Shown here: positions 6,112 to 14,455 of the stretch, one piece after another
Layout of the letters: each line of letters begins with the position of its first letter
Numbering within the stretch: the first letter of the stretch is position 1
Source of the DNA: DASWTL01 sp966250385
GTDB taxonomy: Bacteria; Bacteroidota; Bacteroidia; Sphingobacteriales; Sphingobacteriaceae
Assembly (NCBI GenBank): GCA_966250385.1
Contig: CBINHC010000027.1
Span: 1 to 23,754, forward strand
Length of the DNA: 23,754 nt
Reading direction: 5' to 3'
Program-made: the position numbers and the translations under genes
The notes under the pieces: model-generated
The model's database searches: none
What the model was told of the DNA's origin: nothing
The model's input: the letters and a program-made list of their open reading frames with translations, nothing else

Positions 6112-8331
6112 ATGAAAAGAACGTTCCTATCGCTGTTTGCCACCTTATTCTACCTCGTCCTGTCCGCGCAGGAGAAAGTCAATCCCCTTGGAATGCGGAC
6201 CACATGGGGGGAGAAAGTCCATGCCGGTAATGCCTGGCAGAAGTACCCCCGTCCCCAGATGGTCAGAAAGGACTGGATGACCTTAAACGGGCTCTGGGAC
6301 TATGCGATCGTTCCCAGGTCGGCTTCTGCGCCCGACAGGTATGCAGGAAAAATCCTGGTTCCCTTTGCCGCCGAATCAGCGCTTTCCGGGGTGACGAAAC
6401 CGGTGAAGCCGGATCAGAAACTCTGGTATAATAGGACCTTCTCAATCCCTTCTTCCTGGAGGAACAAAAAGGTCCTGCTGCATTTTGATGCCGTGGACTG
6501 GGAAACAGCTGTCTGGCTGAATGGTAAAAAAGTAGGTGAACACCGGGGCGGAAGCGATCCGTTTTCCTTTGAGATCAGTAAATACTTAAAAAACGGTTCA
6601 CAGGACCTTAGCATTTCGGTATGGGATCCGACTGATACGGGAACGCAGCCGCGCGGAAAACAGGTTCTGGATCCAAAAGGAATCTGGTACACCGCTGTAA
6701 CCGGGATCTGGCAGCCTGTCTGGCTGGAGCCCGTCGATCAAACCTACATCGAATCGGTGATACCGCAGGCTGATATCGACCAGGGCACGGTTACCATCAA
6801 GACCGCCCTGAACCGGACAACAGGCCGTGAACGACTAAGCGTGAAGGTTCTTAAGCACGGCAAGACCGTGGCGGAAAAAAGCGGCCCTGCCGGATCCCCT
6901 GTTGAAATGTCCGTGCCCGAACCCGCACTCTGGACTCCCTATGATCCGTTCCTGTATCAACTTGAGGTCACGCTGACGGACGGAGGGAAAACGCTGGATT
7001 TTGTACGGTCCTATTTTGCTATGAGAAAGATCCATGTCGGAAAGGATAAATATGGCTATGAGCGGCTTATGCTCAATAATGAGCCGCTCTTCCAGTATGG
7101 AACGCTGGATCAGGGCTGGTGGCCGGACGGCCTGCTTACCCCTCCTTCCGAAGAAGCGATGCGGTACGATATGGAAGTCCTGAAAGACATGGGATTCAAT
7201 ATGCTCCGGAAACACATAAAGGTGGAGCCTTCCCGATACTATTATTATGCTGACTCTCTCGGACTTTTGGTGTGGCAGGATATGCCTAGCGGGTATGCAT
7301 CAGCCGAAGAAAAAGTACAGGCGATCGCTCCTGAAGCCAACGAGGATTGGGCCCGGCCAAAAGAATCGGCCATCCAGTTCGAAAAGGAATGGAAGGCGAT
7401 CATAGACCATCTCCGATTTTTTCCCTCCATCGTGGTATGGGTTCCGTTCAATGAAGGCTGGGGTCAGTATGAGACCGGGCGGATCGTCAAATGGACCAAA
7501 AGCTACGACCCGACCCGCGTGGTCAATGGTGTCAGCGGCTGGACCGACCGGAATGTCGGTGATATGAATGATTCCCATCAGTATCCCGGACCAGCCATGG
7601 AACCGGCCGAACAGAATCCCGGCCGGGTTATCGTACTGGGGGAATTTGGAGGACTGGGCCTTCCCGTGGAAGGTCATCTCTGGAATCCCAACATGAGAAA
7701 CTGGGGATACCGTACTTACCAGGCGCCTGAACAGCTGATCAAAGAATATGCGCGTTTGATCCATAATCTGCATCCGCTCATCCACAGAGGTCTGTCCGCG
7801 GCTATTTATACACAGACCACGGATGTGGAAGGTGAAGTAAACGGGCTGCTGACCTATGACCGGAAGAAAATAAAGTTTGATGCAGAGCTCATGCGCACCT
7901 TGCACACGCCGCTGTTCAACAAACCGGTTCCGTCCAGACCGATTTTTCCTGACGGAGAAGTGAACCCGCACCGGATCCTGATGGCGACCTCCGATCCACT
8001 GGAATCCGGACGAACCGTTCCGGAGAAATTTTCAGAGGTCAGCGCACCAGTGAACACAAAGAAAGGCGATCATCGGTGGGCCTTGAAGTCGTTCAATCTG
8101 GATCAGACCGTTGAAAACTTGCAGCTCCGGATCAAGACCCACGCGGATGTGTCCGTCTACCTGAACGGCAAGCTTCTTTTCAAGCGATATATGAATGCCT
8201 ACCACCATTATGATGAAGTGAACCTGAGCGAGTTTCACCAATACCTGAAAAAAGGTGAAAATCAACTGCTGATCGAAGTCGACAACGTACGGGAGGACAT
8301 TCCGTTCGATTTCGGATTGTCCACCTATTAA
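6112..8331 (+). CDS. exported glycoside hydrolase family 2 (beta-galactosidase/beta-glucuronidase-like)
   Basis: A 739-aa enzyme with a signal peptide (about 1-20, ending LVLSAQ) that sends it to the periplasm or surface. Order: jelly-roll sugar-binding domain (about 45-200, with LNGLWDYAI, DAVDWETAVWLNGKKVGEH and GIWQPVWLEPV), an immunoglobulin-like domain (about 215-310), then the TIM barrel (about 320-610). The catalytic acid/base is Glu448 in VWVPFNEGWGQ and the nucleophile is Glu511 in VLGEFGG. A further beta domain (about 660-739, DVSVYLNGKLLFKRY) closes the protein. It hydrolyses a beta-glycoside; whether galactoside, glucuronide or another is not visible. It stands just upstream of an aldose epimerase gene, a pair that fits release and mutarotation of a sugar. 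No SusC/SusD genes are present. Confidence 0.95.
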   Translation: MKRTFLSLFATLFYLVLSAQEKVNPLGMRTTWGEKVHAGNAWQKYPRPQMVRKDWMTLNGLWDYAIVPRSASAPDRYAGKILVPFAAESALSGVTKPVKPDQKLWYNRTFSIPSSWRNKKVLLHFDAVDWETAVWLNGKKVGEHRGGSDPFSFEISKYLKNGSQDLSISVWDPTDTGTQPRGKQVLDPKGIWYTAVTGIWQPVWLEPVDQTYIESVIPQADIDQGTVTIKTALNRTTGRERLSVKVLKHGKTVAEKSGPAGSPVEMSVPEPALWTPYDPFLYQLEVTLTDGGKTLDFVRSYFAMRKIHVGKDKYGYERLMLNNEPLFQYGTLDQGWWPDGLLTPPSEEAMRYDMEVLKDMGFNMLRKHIKVEPSRYYYYADSLGLLVWQDMPSGYASAEEKVQAIAPEANEDWARPKESAIQFEKEWKAIIDHLRFFPSIVVWVPFNEGWGQYETGRIVKWTKSYDPTRVVNGVSGWTDRNVGDMNDSHQYPGPAMEPAEQNPGRVIVLGEFGGLGLPVEGHLWNPNMRNWGYRTYQAPEQLIKEYARLIHNLHPLIHRGLSAAIYTQTTDVEGEVNGLLTYDRKKIKFDAELMRTLHTPLFNKPVPSRPIFPDGEVNPHRILMATSDPLESGRTVPEKFSEVSAPVNTKKGDHRWALKSFNLDQTVENLQLRIKTHADVSVYLNGKLLFKRYMNAYHHYDEVNLSEFHQYLKKGENQLLIEVDNVREDIPFDFGLSTY

Positions 8332-8369
8332 TCATTCGCAAAATGACCATTCTCTTAAACAGTCTTAAC

Positions 8370-9542
8370 ATGTCATCCATTCGACTGCATATCTGTCTGC
8401 TTATTCTCGCAACCGTCGCTTTTGCCGGCTGCAATACAAACCCGTCCGGTCAATCGGAAGCCGGCGGGTCCAATGATTCCGTCCCTCGCCTGCCGGCGAG
8501 GAAATCCTTCCAGGAAACGGTTGACGGGAAACCCGTCGATCTGTATTTCCTCAACAATAAGAACGGGGTACAGGCAGCGATCACCAATTACGGCGGCCGG
8601 CTGGTTGGCCTCCTGGTGCCCGATAAAGATGGCGTCCCCAGAGATGTGGTTGTCGGGTTTGACAGCCTTGAAGGGTTCATAACGTCAACGGAGCCCTATT
8701 TCGGAGCGACGATCGGGCGGTATGGGAACCGGATCGCCGGAGGCCGTTTCTCGTTGGATGGCAAAGAATATCAGTTATTCCTGAATAACGGCCCTAACAC
8801 GCTGCATGGCGGAAAAAAGGGATTCCAGGCGGTCGTCTGGGATGCCCGGCAGCCGAGTGACAGTACGCTGGAACTCAACTATCTCTCCAAAGACATGGAG
8901 GAAGGATTCCCGGGCAATCTGAATGTCAAGGTCGTATATACCCTCACGGGGAATAACGAGCTCAAAATAGACTACACTGCCCGGACCGACAAGAAAACGG
9001 TGGTCAACCTTACCAACCATGCCTTCTTCAATCTGAACGGCGAAGGAAGCGGATTGATTCTTAATCATGAGCTGGTGATCAATGCCAGCCGATATACTCC
9101 GGTGGACAGCACACTGATTCCCCTGGGCCGGCTGGAATCTGTGGCCGGAACTCCGTTCGACTTTCGGAAACCCATGCGTATTGGAGCCCGTATCGGGCAG
9201 GATAATGCGCAGCTGAAATACGGTAAAGGCTATGACCATAACTACGTCCTGGATCGCAGTGCGGACAGCCTTCGCTTCGCAGGTAGTGTGTTGGGAGACG
9301 AATCCGGCATCCTTATGGAGATCTTTACCATGGAACCCGGACTTCAGTTCTACAGCGGAAATTTTATGGCCGGCAAGAACACCTTTAAAAGCGGTGCGAA
9401 AGACGAACTCAGAACGGCATTCGCCCTCGAGACCCAGCACTTTCCCGACTCCCCTAATCAGCCGGACTTTCCAACGACCGTCCTGAACCCGGGCGACACC
9501 TATCATACCACGTCGGTGTACCGGTTTTCGGTAAAAAAGTAA
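8370..9542 (+). CDS. galM: aldose 1-epimerase (mutarotase), lipoprotein
   Basis: A 390-aa enzyme interconverting alpha and beta anomers of aldoses such as galactose. From the ATG at 8370 a signal peptide ends in the lipobox AFAGC (Cys21), so it is probably lipid-anchored in the envelope. Family residues: His146 in NTLHGG, catalytic His217 in NLTNHAFFNL, and the catalytic base Glu354 in FALETQHFPDSPNQPDFP; YGNRIAGGRF is another family motif. An ATG at 8343, in frame, would add nine residues; I prefer 8370 because it gives a compact signal peptide, but neither has a clear ribosome binding site. It lies 11 (or 38) bases after the GH2 gene and is almost certainly co-transcribed, probably handling the sugar that enzyme releases. 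Confidence 0.94.
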   Translation: MSSIRLHICLLILATVAFAGCNTNPSGQSEAGGSNDSVPRLPARKSFQETVDGKPVDLYFLNNKNGVQAAITNYGGRLVGLLVPDKDGVPRDVVVGFDSLEGFITSTEPYFGATIGRYGNRIAGGRFSLDGKEYQLFLNNGPNTLHGGKKGFQAVVWDARQPSDSTLELNYLSKDMEEGFPGNLNVKVVYTLTGNNELKIDYTARTDKKTVVNLTNHAFFNLNGEGSGLILNHELVINASRYTPVDSTLIPLGRLESVAGTPFDFRKPMRIGARIGQDNAQLKYGKGYDHNYVLDRSADSLRFAGSVLGDESGILMEIFTMEPGLQFYSGNFMAGKNTFKSGAKDELRTAFALETQHFPDSPNQPDFPTTVLNPGDTYHTTSVYRFSVKK

Positions 9543-9677
9543 GGGTTGCGTCACCTAAGGCACCGGAAGTGCAAGGATCGCTGAACTTATGTCGTTCATG
9601 CCCGGAACACCTTAGCAGGCACCGTCCATGCTGCAGGGTCGGAAGGGGCCGGTCTTGTTCCAAAGTCTTTTTAACGG

Positions 9678-10271
9678 TCATGGCCCTACAGTGCCTGTCA
9701 TGACGTCGCCGGATCGCCTGTAATTGGCAATAATTACGCCGCCCGGCGTTACGGAGCTCTCTGATAGTACAAAACTTGCCGGGATCGCTTCATCGCTAAA
9801 CAGTTTTTTTCCTTTCCCCAGCATAACGGGGAAGATCTGAAGCCAGATTTCGTCGACCAGCCCGTGCTTGAGCAGGAGCTGAACCAGTTCGCTGCTGCCC
9901 CATACCTTGATGTCCGGGCCGTCTGAATTTTTCAACTTCTCAATATCCGAAACCGAGCGTAAGAATACCGAATTATTCCAATCAGAGCTGGTCACCGTTG
10001 AGGACAGGACAAACTTGGTAACATCATTGATTCCGGGCCAGTAGTCAGCGTGTTCCGGCCAATACGACTCAAAGATCTGAAATGTCCTTCTTCCCAGCAG
10101 AATATCCGCAGCCTCCATATGTCGGGCAACCATGGGGTTGGACAATTCTGCATCAAACGGCGCAACCCAGCCACCGTATTTGAAACCGTCTGAAGGATCC
10201 TCCCCCGGACCGCCCGGAGCCTGCATGACACCATCCAGCGATATCATGGAAATGACGATAATCTTCCTCAT
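9678..10271 (-). CDS. dihydrofolate reductase-fold protein (RibD C-terminal family), second copy
   Basis: A 197-aa cytosolic protein. The family start is MRKIIVISMISLDGVMQAPG, followed by EDPSDGFKYGGWV, AADILLGRRTFQIFESYWPE, KVWGSSELVQLLLKHGLVDE and IFPVMLGKGKKLF. This is the 'DGxxQAPGG' branch of stand-alone RibD-like reductases; the substrate is unknown. In-frame ATGs at 10292 and 10307 would lengthen it; I start at 10271 because homologues begin with this strand. The protein is clearly different from the copy at 5384, so this is not a recent duplication. The C-terminus (DVMTGTVGP) runs slightly past the usual end of the fold. Confidence 0.9.
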   Translation of the reverse strand: MRKIIVISMISLDGVMQAPGGPGEDPSDGFKYGGWVAPFDAELSNPMVARHMEAADILLGRRTFQIFESYWPEHADYWPGINDVTKFVLSSTVTSSDWNNSVFLRSVSDIEKLKNSDGPDIKVWGSSELVQLLLKHGLVDEIWLQIFPVMLGKGKKLFSDEAIPASFVLSESSVTPGGVIIANYRRSGDVMTGTVGP

Positions 10272-10372
10272 AACTCTTGTACTCTTTTTCATAAAGTTCG
10301 GTATCAAATAAGGAGTTTGGGAAGGCTGATCGCGACAGTTCCAGGGGGCGATTCCAGCTATTAGCCCTGCCC

Positions 10373-11161
10373 TTATTCTTTTGCTTCATTATGCAGGGAA
10401 ACGATCAGCTCATTCGCATCTCCAACCATCTTGGATATTTTTCCCTCTTTGTTTATTATGAAATGGGTCGGGTAAGAACTGACCCGTAATTTATTGGACA
10501 TATAGTCATCCATCCCGGGGACAACCGCATAACTGAACTCCGTTTTCTTCAGGAATTCGGTTAGCTTGTCTTTTGAATCACTCGCCAGACTGACGAAGAT
10601 GATATCTTTACGGTTCCTGTATTGTTCCACAAGCCGGTTCAGCTTCGGCATTTCCTGAACGCAGGCCTGGCAGTGAATAAACCAGCACTTGATCACCACG
10701 ATTTTGCCCCGGGTATTGTCTGAAGAATACCGCCGGCCTTTCAGATCCACGAAATCCATCGGAGGCAGCACCTGTCCTTCCCTGCTGTACTGGTCGCCAT
10801 ACATCTTCCCCCATTGCCCAAGGACGACTCTGATGTCCTTATCTGCACCTGCGGGAATCGCCTTCAATTGATAGGTTCTTTTACCCGCCTGAGGCGCAAA
10901 TGCCAGAGGGACATATTTTCCGGTGCCCATAAGCTCCAGGAATTCCTTCTTGCTGACCGATTGGCCACTTGCATCGAACGCTGTGAACTCCTCCGAAAAA
11001 CGCAGATGGTCGCGTTTGTAAACCAGCAGACTCATCACGTTTTCCGTGATCTTTCCGGGTGCTGCGACCGGCGTTCCCTGCGGTGTGCTTTGCGCTGCCG
11101 CAGTAAAATAAATTGAAGCGACCAACAGGAAGCCGGCCAGGAAAAGGGTTAATTTCTTCAT
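10373..11161 (-). CDS. exported TlpA-like thiol-disulfide oxidoreductase
   Basis: A 262-aa protein with a signal peptide (about 1-23, ending TAAAQ), a poorly conserved N-terminal region (about 30-125) and a thioredoxin-like domain (about 130-258). The active site is Cys164-Gln-Ala-Cys167 in KCWFIHCQACVQEMPKLN; an extra Cys159 lies just before it. VSSYPTHFIINKEGKI supplies the cis-Pro loop. In the family such proteins carry out thiol-disulfide exchange outside the cytoplasm; no partner is evident here. It shares neither the DUF4369 domain of the redoxin at 3030 nor the membrane helices of that at 13531. It lies about 100 bases upstream of the RibD-like gene on the same strand. Confidence 0.92.
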   Translation of the reverse strand: MKKLTLFLAGFLLVASIYFTAAAQSTPQGTPVAAPGKITENVMSLLVYKRDHLRFSEEFTAFDASGQSVSKKEFLELMGTGKYVPLAFAPQAGKRTYQLKAIPAGADKDIRVVLGQWGKMYGDQYSREGQVLPPMDFVDLKGRRYSSDNTRGKIVVIKCWFIHCQACVQEMPKLNRLVEQYRNRKDIIFVSLASDSKDKLTEFLKKTEFSYAVVPGMDDYMSNKLRVSSYPTHFIINKEGKISKMVGDANELIVSLHNEAKE

Positions 11162-11305
11162 ATCGGCAAGTAGCTAAAGATTCTTCTGAACAACCTGATT
11201 CCGTCCGGCACTTCCTTCTCAGGCCCAGGTTACATTCAAATTACGAAACCTAATTTGAAATTGGAATAAGCCCTGCAAAGCCGGTTAAACCTTCCGCTGT
11301 GTCTA

Positions 11306-11685
11306 TCAGCTTCTATCTGTCAGTTTATTAATAATACCGTCGGTAAATTCAAAAATAGATTTCGCGGTCAGCTTCAGCTCCTGTCCTTTCCTGAGGCCAT
11401 TCGGAAAATCCATTGCCGCAATTGCATGGTAGTCGATTTCAATTTCCGTGGTATTGCCGGAGTGGGAAAACGATCTGATTACCTGGGTCCTTTCCGAAAA
11501 ATAGGACTTAGCCTGTTCCGCCTGGTGGATAAAGGCGTCCCGACCTTTCAAAGACATATTCGTAACACCGTCCTGTATATTCTCAAAGATGATCTGGTCA
11601 TCAAAGTGCAGGACCATTTGGCAACATCAAAATGGTTGTAACCATCAATATAATTCCTGATTATTTTCTCCCTTTCAGCAATCAT
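11306..11685 (-). pseudogene. NTF2/SnoaL-like protein gene interrupted by a -1 frameshift
   Basis: The intact part (ATG at 11617, 103 codons to 11306) is an NTF2/SnoaL-type domain lacking its first helix: MVLHFDDQIIFENIQDGVTN, then LKGRDAFIHQAEQAKSYF, KLTAKSIFEFTDGIINKLTD. The missing helix lies directly upstream in another frame: an ATG at 11685 encodes MIAEREKIIRNYIDGYNHFD followed by VAK, after which the frame should run into MVLHFDD but is off by one base. Adding one A to the run just before 11617 (AAA to AAAA on the coding strand) restores one protein of 126 residues, the normal family length. So the gene is either frameshifted, read by slippage, or mis-sequenced in a homopolymer. The family includes small cone-fold enzymes and binding proteins of diverse or unknown function. 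Confidence 0.72.
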
Positions 11686-11832
11686 AATTTTTTTGATTCA
11701 ATGCTATTTTTAATAACGCCCCCATAACGGATTGGCCTCTTGAAATTAGAATAGGTCGGCTTCTTACCTGACACTGGAAACGCCCACATTTCCGAAGGTC
11801 CGGCCGCCTGCAAGATCACTTGTATTCCGCAA

Positions 11833-12192
11833 TCAAACAACAAGCTTTTGGATAGCCTGATCCAGCGAAGCTACAAAGCTGACTTGTTTACCACGGTTAC
11901 TTTCATATATAAAACTCTTTAGGCTCTCACTTAAAGTCCCGGAGAACTCTCCGACAATCGCCAGACGGATCCGGTAATTGGAAAACTTCTGGAGAATCTC
12001 ACCTGCCATCTTATTTTTTAAATCAAAAAATGCTGGAATAATGTTCCGCTCATGGATAATCACCCGATCAGCTCCAGAATAATACAGACTTCCGACAAGG
12101 TCCGTTCCATCGTCGATATTTGTTATGACAAGGTCTTCGGAAATCAATTCTGAAACCTTTCTATCATTCAGTTGATGTGTTTTGATCTCCAT
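11833..12192 (-). CDS. DUF4180 domain protein
   Basis: A 119-aa cytosolic protein filled by a DUF4180 domain, recognised from DRVIIHERNIIPAFFDLKN, KMAGEILQKFSNYRIRLAIV and GEFS...SLKSFIYESNRGKQVSF followed by DQAIQKL. The layout (alternating strands and helices with a conserved HE..I.P.FFDL and LAGEILQKF-type core) resembles SpoIIAA-like folds in style, but the function is unknown. No signal peptide or membrane helix. It is flanked by the frameshifted NTF2 gene (147 bases downstream) and an unusual structured gap upstream. Confidence 0.9.
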   Translation of the reverse strand: MEIKTHQLNDRKVSELISEDLVITNIDDGTDLVGSLYYSGADRVIIHERNIIPAFFDLKNKMAGEILQKFSNYRIRLAIVGEFSGTLSESLKSFIYESNRGKQVSFVASLDQAIQKLVV

Positions 12193-12238
12193 TTAACTCT
12201 TTCTTTTGACAAAGCGGCAGACTATTGGCCCAAACTAA

Positions 12239-12352
12239 CAGAATATTGGTTAAGTACCAACAGCAGAATATGTTGAGAGGTCCCGGCTTTGGTTGGGACG
12301 AAGAAGTTTCGAGTACTGTCCACCCCGTGAGAGTAGACCATTCCGGATTAAC
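12239..12352. other. structured non-coding stretch with a 5S rRNA-like piece
   Basis: The 240-base gap between two minus-strand genes holds a direct repeat CAGAATAT (12239-12246 and 12264-12271) around a small hairpin (TTGGT at 12246-12250 with ACCAA at 12256-12260), then a second hairpin (GTCCC at 12280-12284 with GGGAC at 12295-12299). On the plus strand, 12300-12352 reads GAAGAAGTT, GAGTACTGTCC and CCCCGTGAGAGTAG in an order recalling the loop A/loop E/helix IV part of a 5S rRNA, with a block missing in the middle. I judge this from memory of 5S sequences, without alignment. It may be a decayed 5S fragment, another structured RNA, or coincidence. Confidence 0.3.
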
Positions 12353-12432
12353 AGGTTCCTGTTTGATTCTGGACTGAGCTCAAAGGGCGATGGGTTGTTT
12401 AGAACGGCGTCGCGACTCTCCGGAATTGAAAA

Positions 12433-12843
12433 TCACTTAAATATCTTTTGAGCGTGTTTAAAAACCGCTGAAGCATTTCTGAGCAGCGGGTAAATGATAT
12501 ATCCGCTCACACAAACAAAGAAGCCGATTGATACCAGGAAATAAACCCGATTTTCAGGAGGAACGAGGTTCAGAGTGAGAATATCAGGAACCAGGGTTAG
12601 CCAATAAAACAGCATCAAGCCGAATACCGGAAGATAGTCCTTTCTGTACGGATATATAAAAGGGGTAAGTAGCAGGTAGAGATAGGAAAAAATTAGCAGC
12701 AATGCCGCTATGTCAAATAACAGGCTATGCTGAAAAAAATAAAAGACCGGCTGCATAAGTTTCGGCATTGTCCACTCCAGTCCCCCGATATAAACCAGAA
12801 TACAACCGTAGCTGAGAAGAAGTAACAGTTTTCGCAGGTTCAC
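12433..12843 (-). CDS. hypothetical membrane protein (136 aa, four helices)
   Basis: Not recognised. Four hydrophobic segments (about residues 5-22, 41-64, 70-92 and 99-122) with short polar loops and a basic C-terminal tail (RNASAVFKHAQKIFK) suggest a small inner-membrane protein with both ends in the cytoplasm. There are no charged residues deep in the helices and no known motif. The DNA around it contains no clear operon partner: 240 bases separate it from the DUF4180 gene and the next gene upstream is divergent. Confidence 0.8.
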   Translation of the reverse strand: MNLRKLLLLLSYGCILVYIGGLEWTMPKLMQPVFYFFQHSLLFDIAALLLIFSYLYLLLTPFIYPYRKDYLPVFGLMLFYWLTLVPDILTLNLVPPENRVYFLVSIGFFVCVSGYIIYPLLRNASAVFKHAQKIFK

Positions 12844-13010
12844 CTTATTAAGTACCAGAGTTCTTCATGGTTGGATATCCGTAATCTTTTTCGCGAAATA
12901 ACATGTAAGTTCACATACCGAGCAAACGGATCGCTGACACCATCCAACTGAGTATCATCATAAAACGCACACCGATAAGTTAACGACATAAGTTCGGAAG
13001 TTCAAACGAA

Positions 13011-13439
13011 ATGAAAAAAATCCATGCTACTGTGCTCCTGTCCCTCATGATTTTTACGGGAATTAATTACGGTAAGGAAGACAAGGATCAATCAAATGAG
13101 CGGGTGCCGGTCAATTTCACAGAGGCATTGTCCAAGGCAAATTCTGCATGCGGATCACCTTTAGCGGAGGAATCCCTGAAGTGGCTAAAAGATATCATCA
13201 TCAAGGCTGAAGAAGATGTTGAGAGCCGAAAGTACAAGGGAAACTATATAGGCAGGATCTACCTGACCAGCTACCGTGGCAAACCCGTATTCTATGTACA
13301 AATGGTGATGGGAAGTGGCGGATTACCCGGAATTTTTATTGACTGTTCAGGAACGGTCGTGACAAGAATATCCGGAGCCAGGAATACTCATTTATTCAAA
13401 CATCCCTCCGCTCTAGATCATACAGCGGGAGCTCGTTAA
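13011..13439 (+). CDS. small exported protein of unknown function (142 aa)
   Basis: The first 20 residues (MKKIHATVLLSLMIFTGINY) form a signal peptide, so the protein is probably periplasmic. The mature part has two cysteines (one in NSACGSP, one in FIDCSGTVV) that could pair. KGNYIGRIYLTSYRGKPVFY, followed by VQMVMGSGGL and then FIDCSG, has the look of a small beta-sheet family of Bacteroidota envelope proteins in which a strand with 'GKxVFYV' precedes a Cys-containing turn. I do not know a name for it. It is a single plus-strand gene with minus-strand neighbours on both sides. The C-terminal 20 residues are polar and not conserved-looking. Confidence 0.8.
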   Translation: MKKIHATVLLSLMIFTGINYGKEDKDQSNERVPVNFTEALSKANSACGSPLAEESLKWLKDIIIKAEEDVESRKYKGNYIGRIYLTSYRGKPVFYVQMVMGSGGLPGIFIDCSGTVVTRISGARNTHLFKHPSALDHTAGAR

Positions 13440-13530
13440 CATCCGGAGGGCGCCGGTTCAGCTACTATTTTTAAATACTCTCCTTGGTTTCTGAAACGCG
13501 ATACCTGTAACCCGGCCGGCACATTGGCAC

Positions 13531-14382
13531 TTACAGCTCGAGCTCCTCCTCCAGAACCTTCTCAACGCCTTCGATAGTACCCTTATAAATGACATTGATA
13601 CCGTCCTTAACGATCAATGTGGTCGGATACACCCGGACGCCAAAGTGTTCCTGCAGCCGGGGGTCGTCTGCAAAAAGGCCCGGTACTGTGTAGGACAGGT
13701 CTTTCCAAACCTGCCTGGCATATCCTGCAGAGTCTCTTTTTAGTGGAATGTTCACCGAATAAAAACTTACCGATTCGTTTTTCCGGAAACGGTTTGAAGC
13801 TGTTTCCAGTTTAGGAAATTTCTCAAAACAGACGCCGCAACCGGTATTCCAGAAATCAAGGACGACCAGTTTGCTCCTGAAGTCGCTATTTGAAATCAAC
13901 CTCCCATCGGCAGTGTAAAACTTAAAGGGCATCACCGTCTTGGAAACCCGGCCTGAAAATGTCCCGTAATTAACGCGATTTAACCAGAAGGAATACCCTT
14001 CGAAACCAACCCAGAAAGAAAACAAAACCAGTATCCCGCTGATAAAAATCTTCAGCCGGGTGACTCTGGTGCCGAATACCAATAGGCCGGCAAGAACACC
14101 CAAATAGTGCGCTACAAAGCTTGGAAAACTAAGCAGGGTCTGTGAGAAATTATTGACATGAATAGGTGCATATATCAGGATGACGGGCAAAACGATCGCT
14201 GAAATTACCCATGATCGATGCAGCCCATGATTTTTCGTTAAGGCTACCACGGTGAGGATGCAATAGCATATCGCGGCAACGCCAAACTTATAATTATGTC
14301 CCAGATACCCGCCGACCGGAGCGATCAAAAACACAAGCGCCGCGGAGATAAACGCGACTGAGATAAACTTTTTCCAGTTCAT
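13531..14382 (-). CDS. membrane-anchored thioredoxin-domain protein
   Basis: A 283-aa protein. Four hydrophobic helices fill about residues 7-125, and the C-terminal half (about 145-275) is a TlpA/AhpC-type thioredoxin domain, probably facing the periplasm. The redox pair is Cys182-Gly-Val-Cys185 in LDFWNTGCGVCFEKFPKLE, and VRVYPTTLIVKDG supplies the cis-Pro loop. The membrane part resembles, in size only, the DoxX/MauE-like or CcdA-like carriers that feed electrons to such domains; no cysteines are seen in these helices, so it is more likely an anchor. Its upstream region carries a 20-bp tandem duplication. Confidence 0.9.
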   Translation of the reverse strand: MNWKKFISVAFISAALVFLIAPVGGYLGHNYKFGVAAICYCILTVVALTKNHGLHRSWVISAIVLPVILIYAPIHVNNFSQTLLSFPSFVAHYLGVLAGLLVFGTRVTRLKIFISGILVLFSFWVGFEGYSFWLNRVNYGTFSGRVSKTVMPFKFYTADGRLISNSDFRSKLVVLDFWNTGCGVCFEKFPKLETASNRFRKNESVSFYSVNIPLKRDSAGYARQVWKDLSYTVPGLFADDPRLQEHFGVRVYPTTLIVKDGINVIYKGTIEGVEKVLEEELEL

Positions 14383-14415
14383 AGCATCATTTTAAGGAGC
14401 GACGTGCAATCGCTA

Positions 14416-14455
14416 TATGCAAACCAGCCCTTTGCTATGCAAACCAGCCCTTTGG
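14416..14455. repeat. 20-bp tandem duplication
   Basis: The unit TATGCAAACCAGCCCTTTGC (14416-14435) is followed at once by a second copy (14436-14455) that differs only in its last base (G for C). It lies 34 bases upstream of the start of the membrane-anchored redoxin gene, where it could alter promoter spacing or duplicate a binding site. Near-identity suggests a recent slippage event. Confidence 0.95.

Noticed and set aside
7300..7971. Minus-strand open frame of 223 codons
   Set aside because: Antisense to the catalytic barrel of the GH2 enzyme, a certain gene.
8775..9554. Minus-strand open frame of 259 codons
   Set aside because: Antisense to the mutarotase gene, whose catalytic residues are all visible.
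9553..9613. Inverted CTAAGG / CCTTAG after the mutarotase gene
   Set aside because: Only six pairs, about 50 bases apart, with no T-run; too weak to call a terminator.
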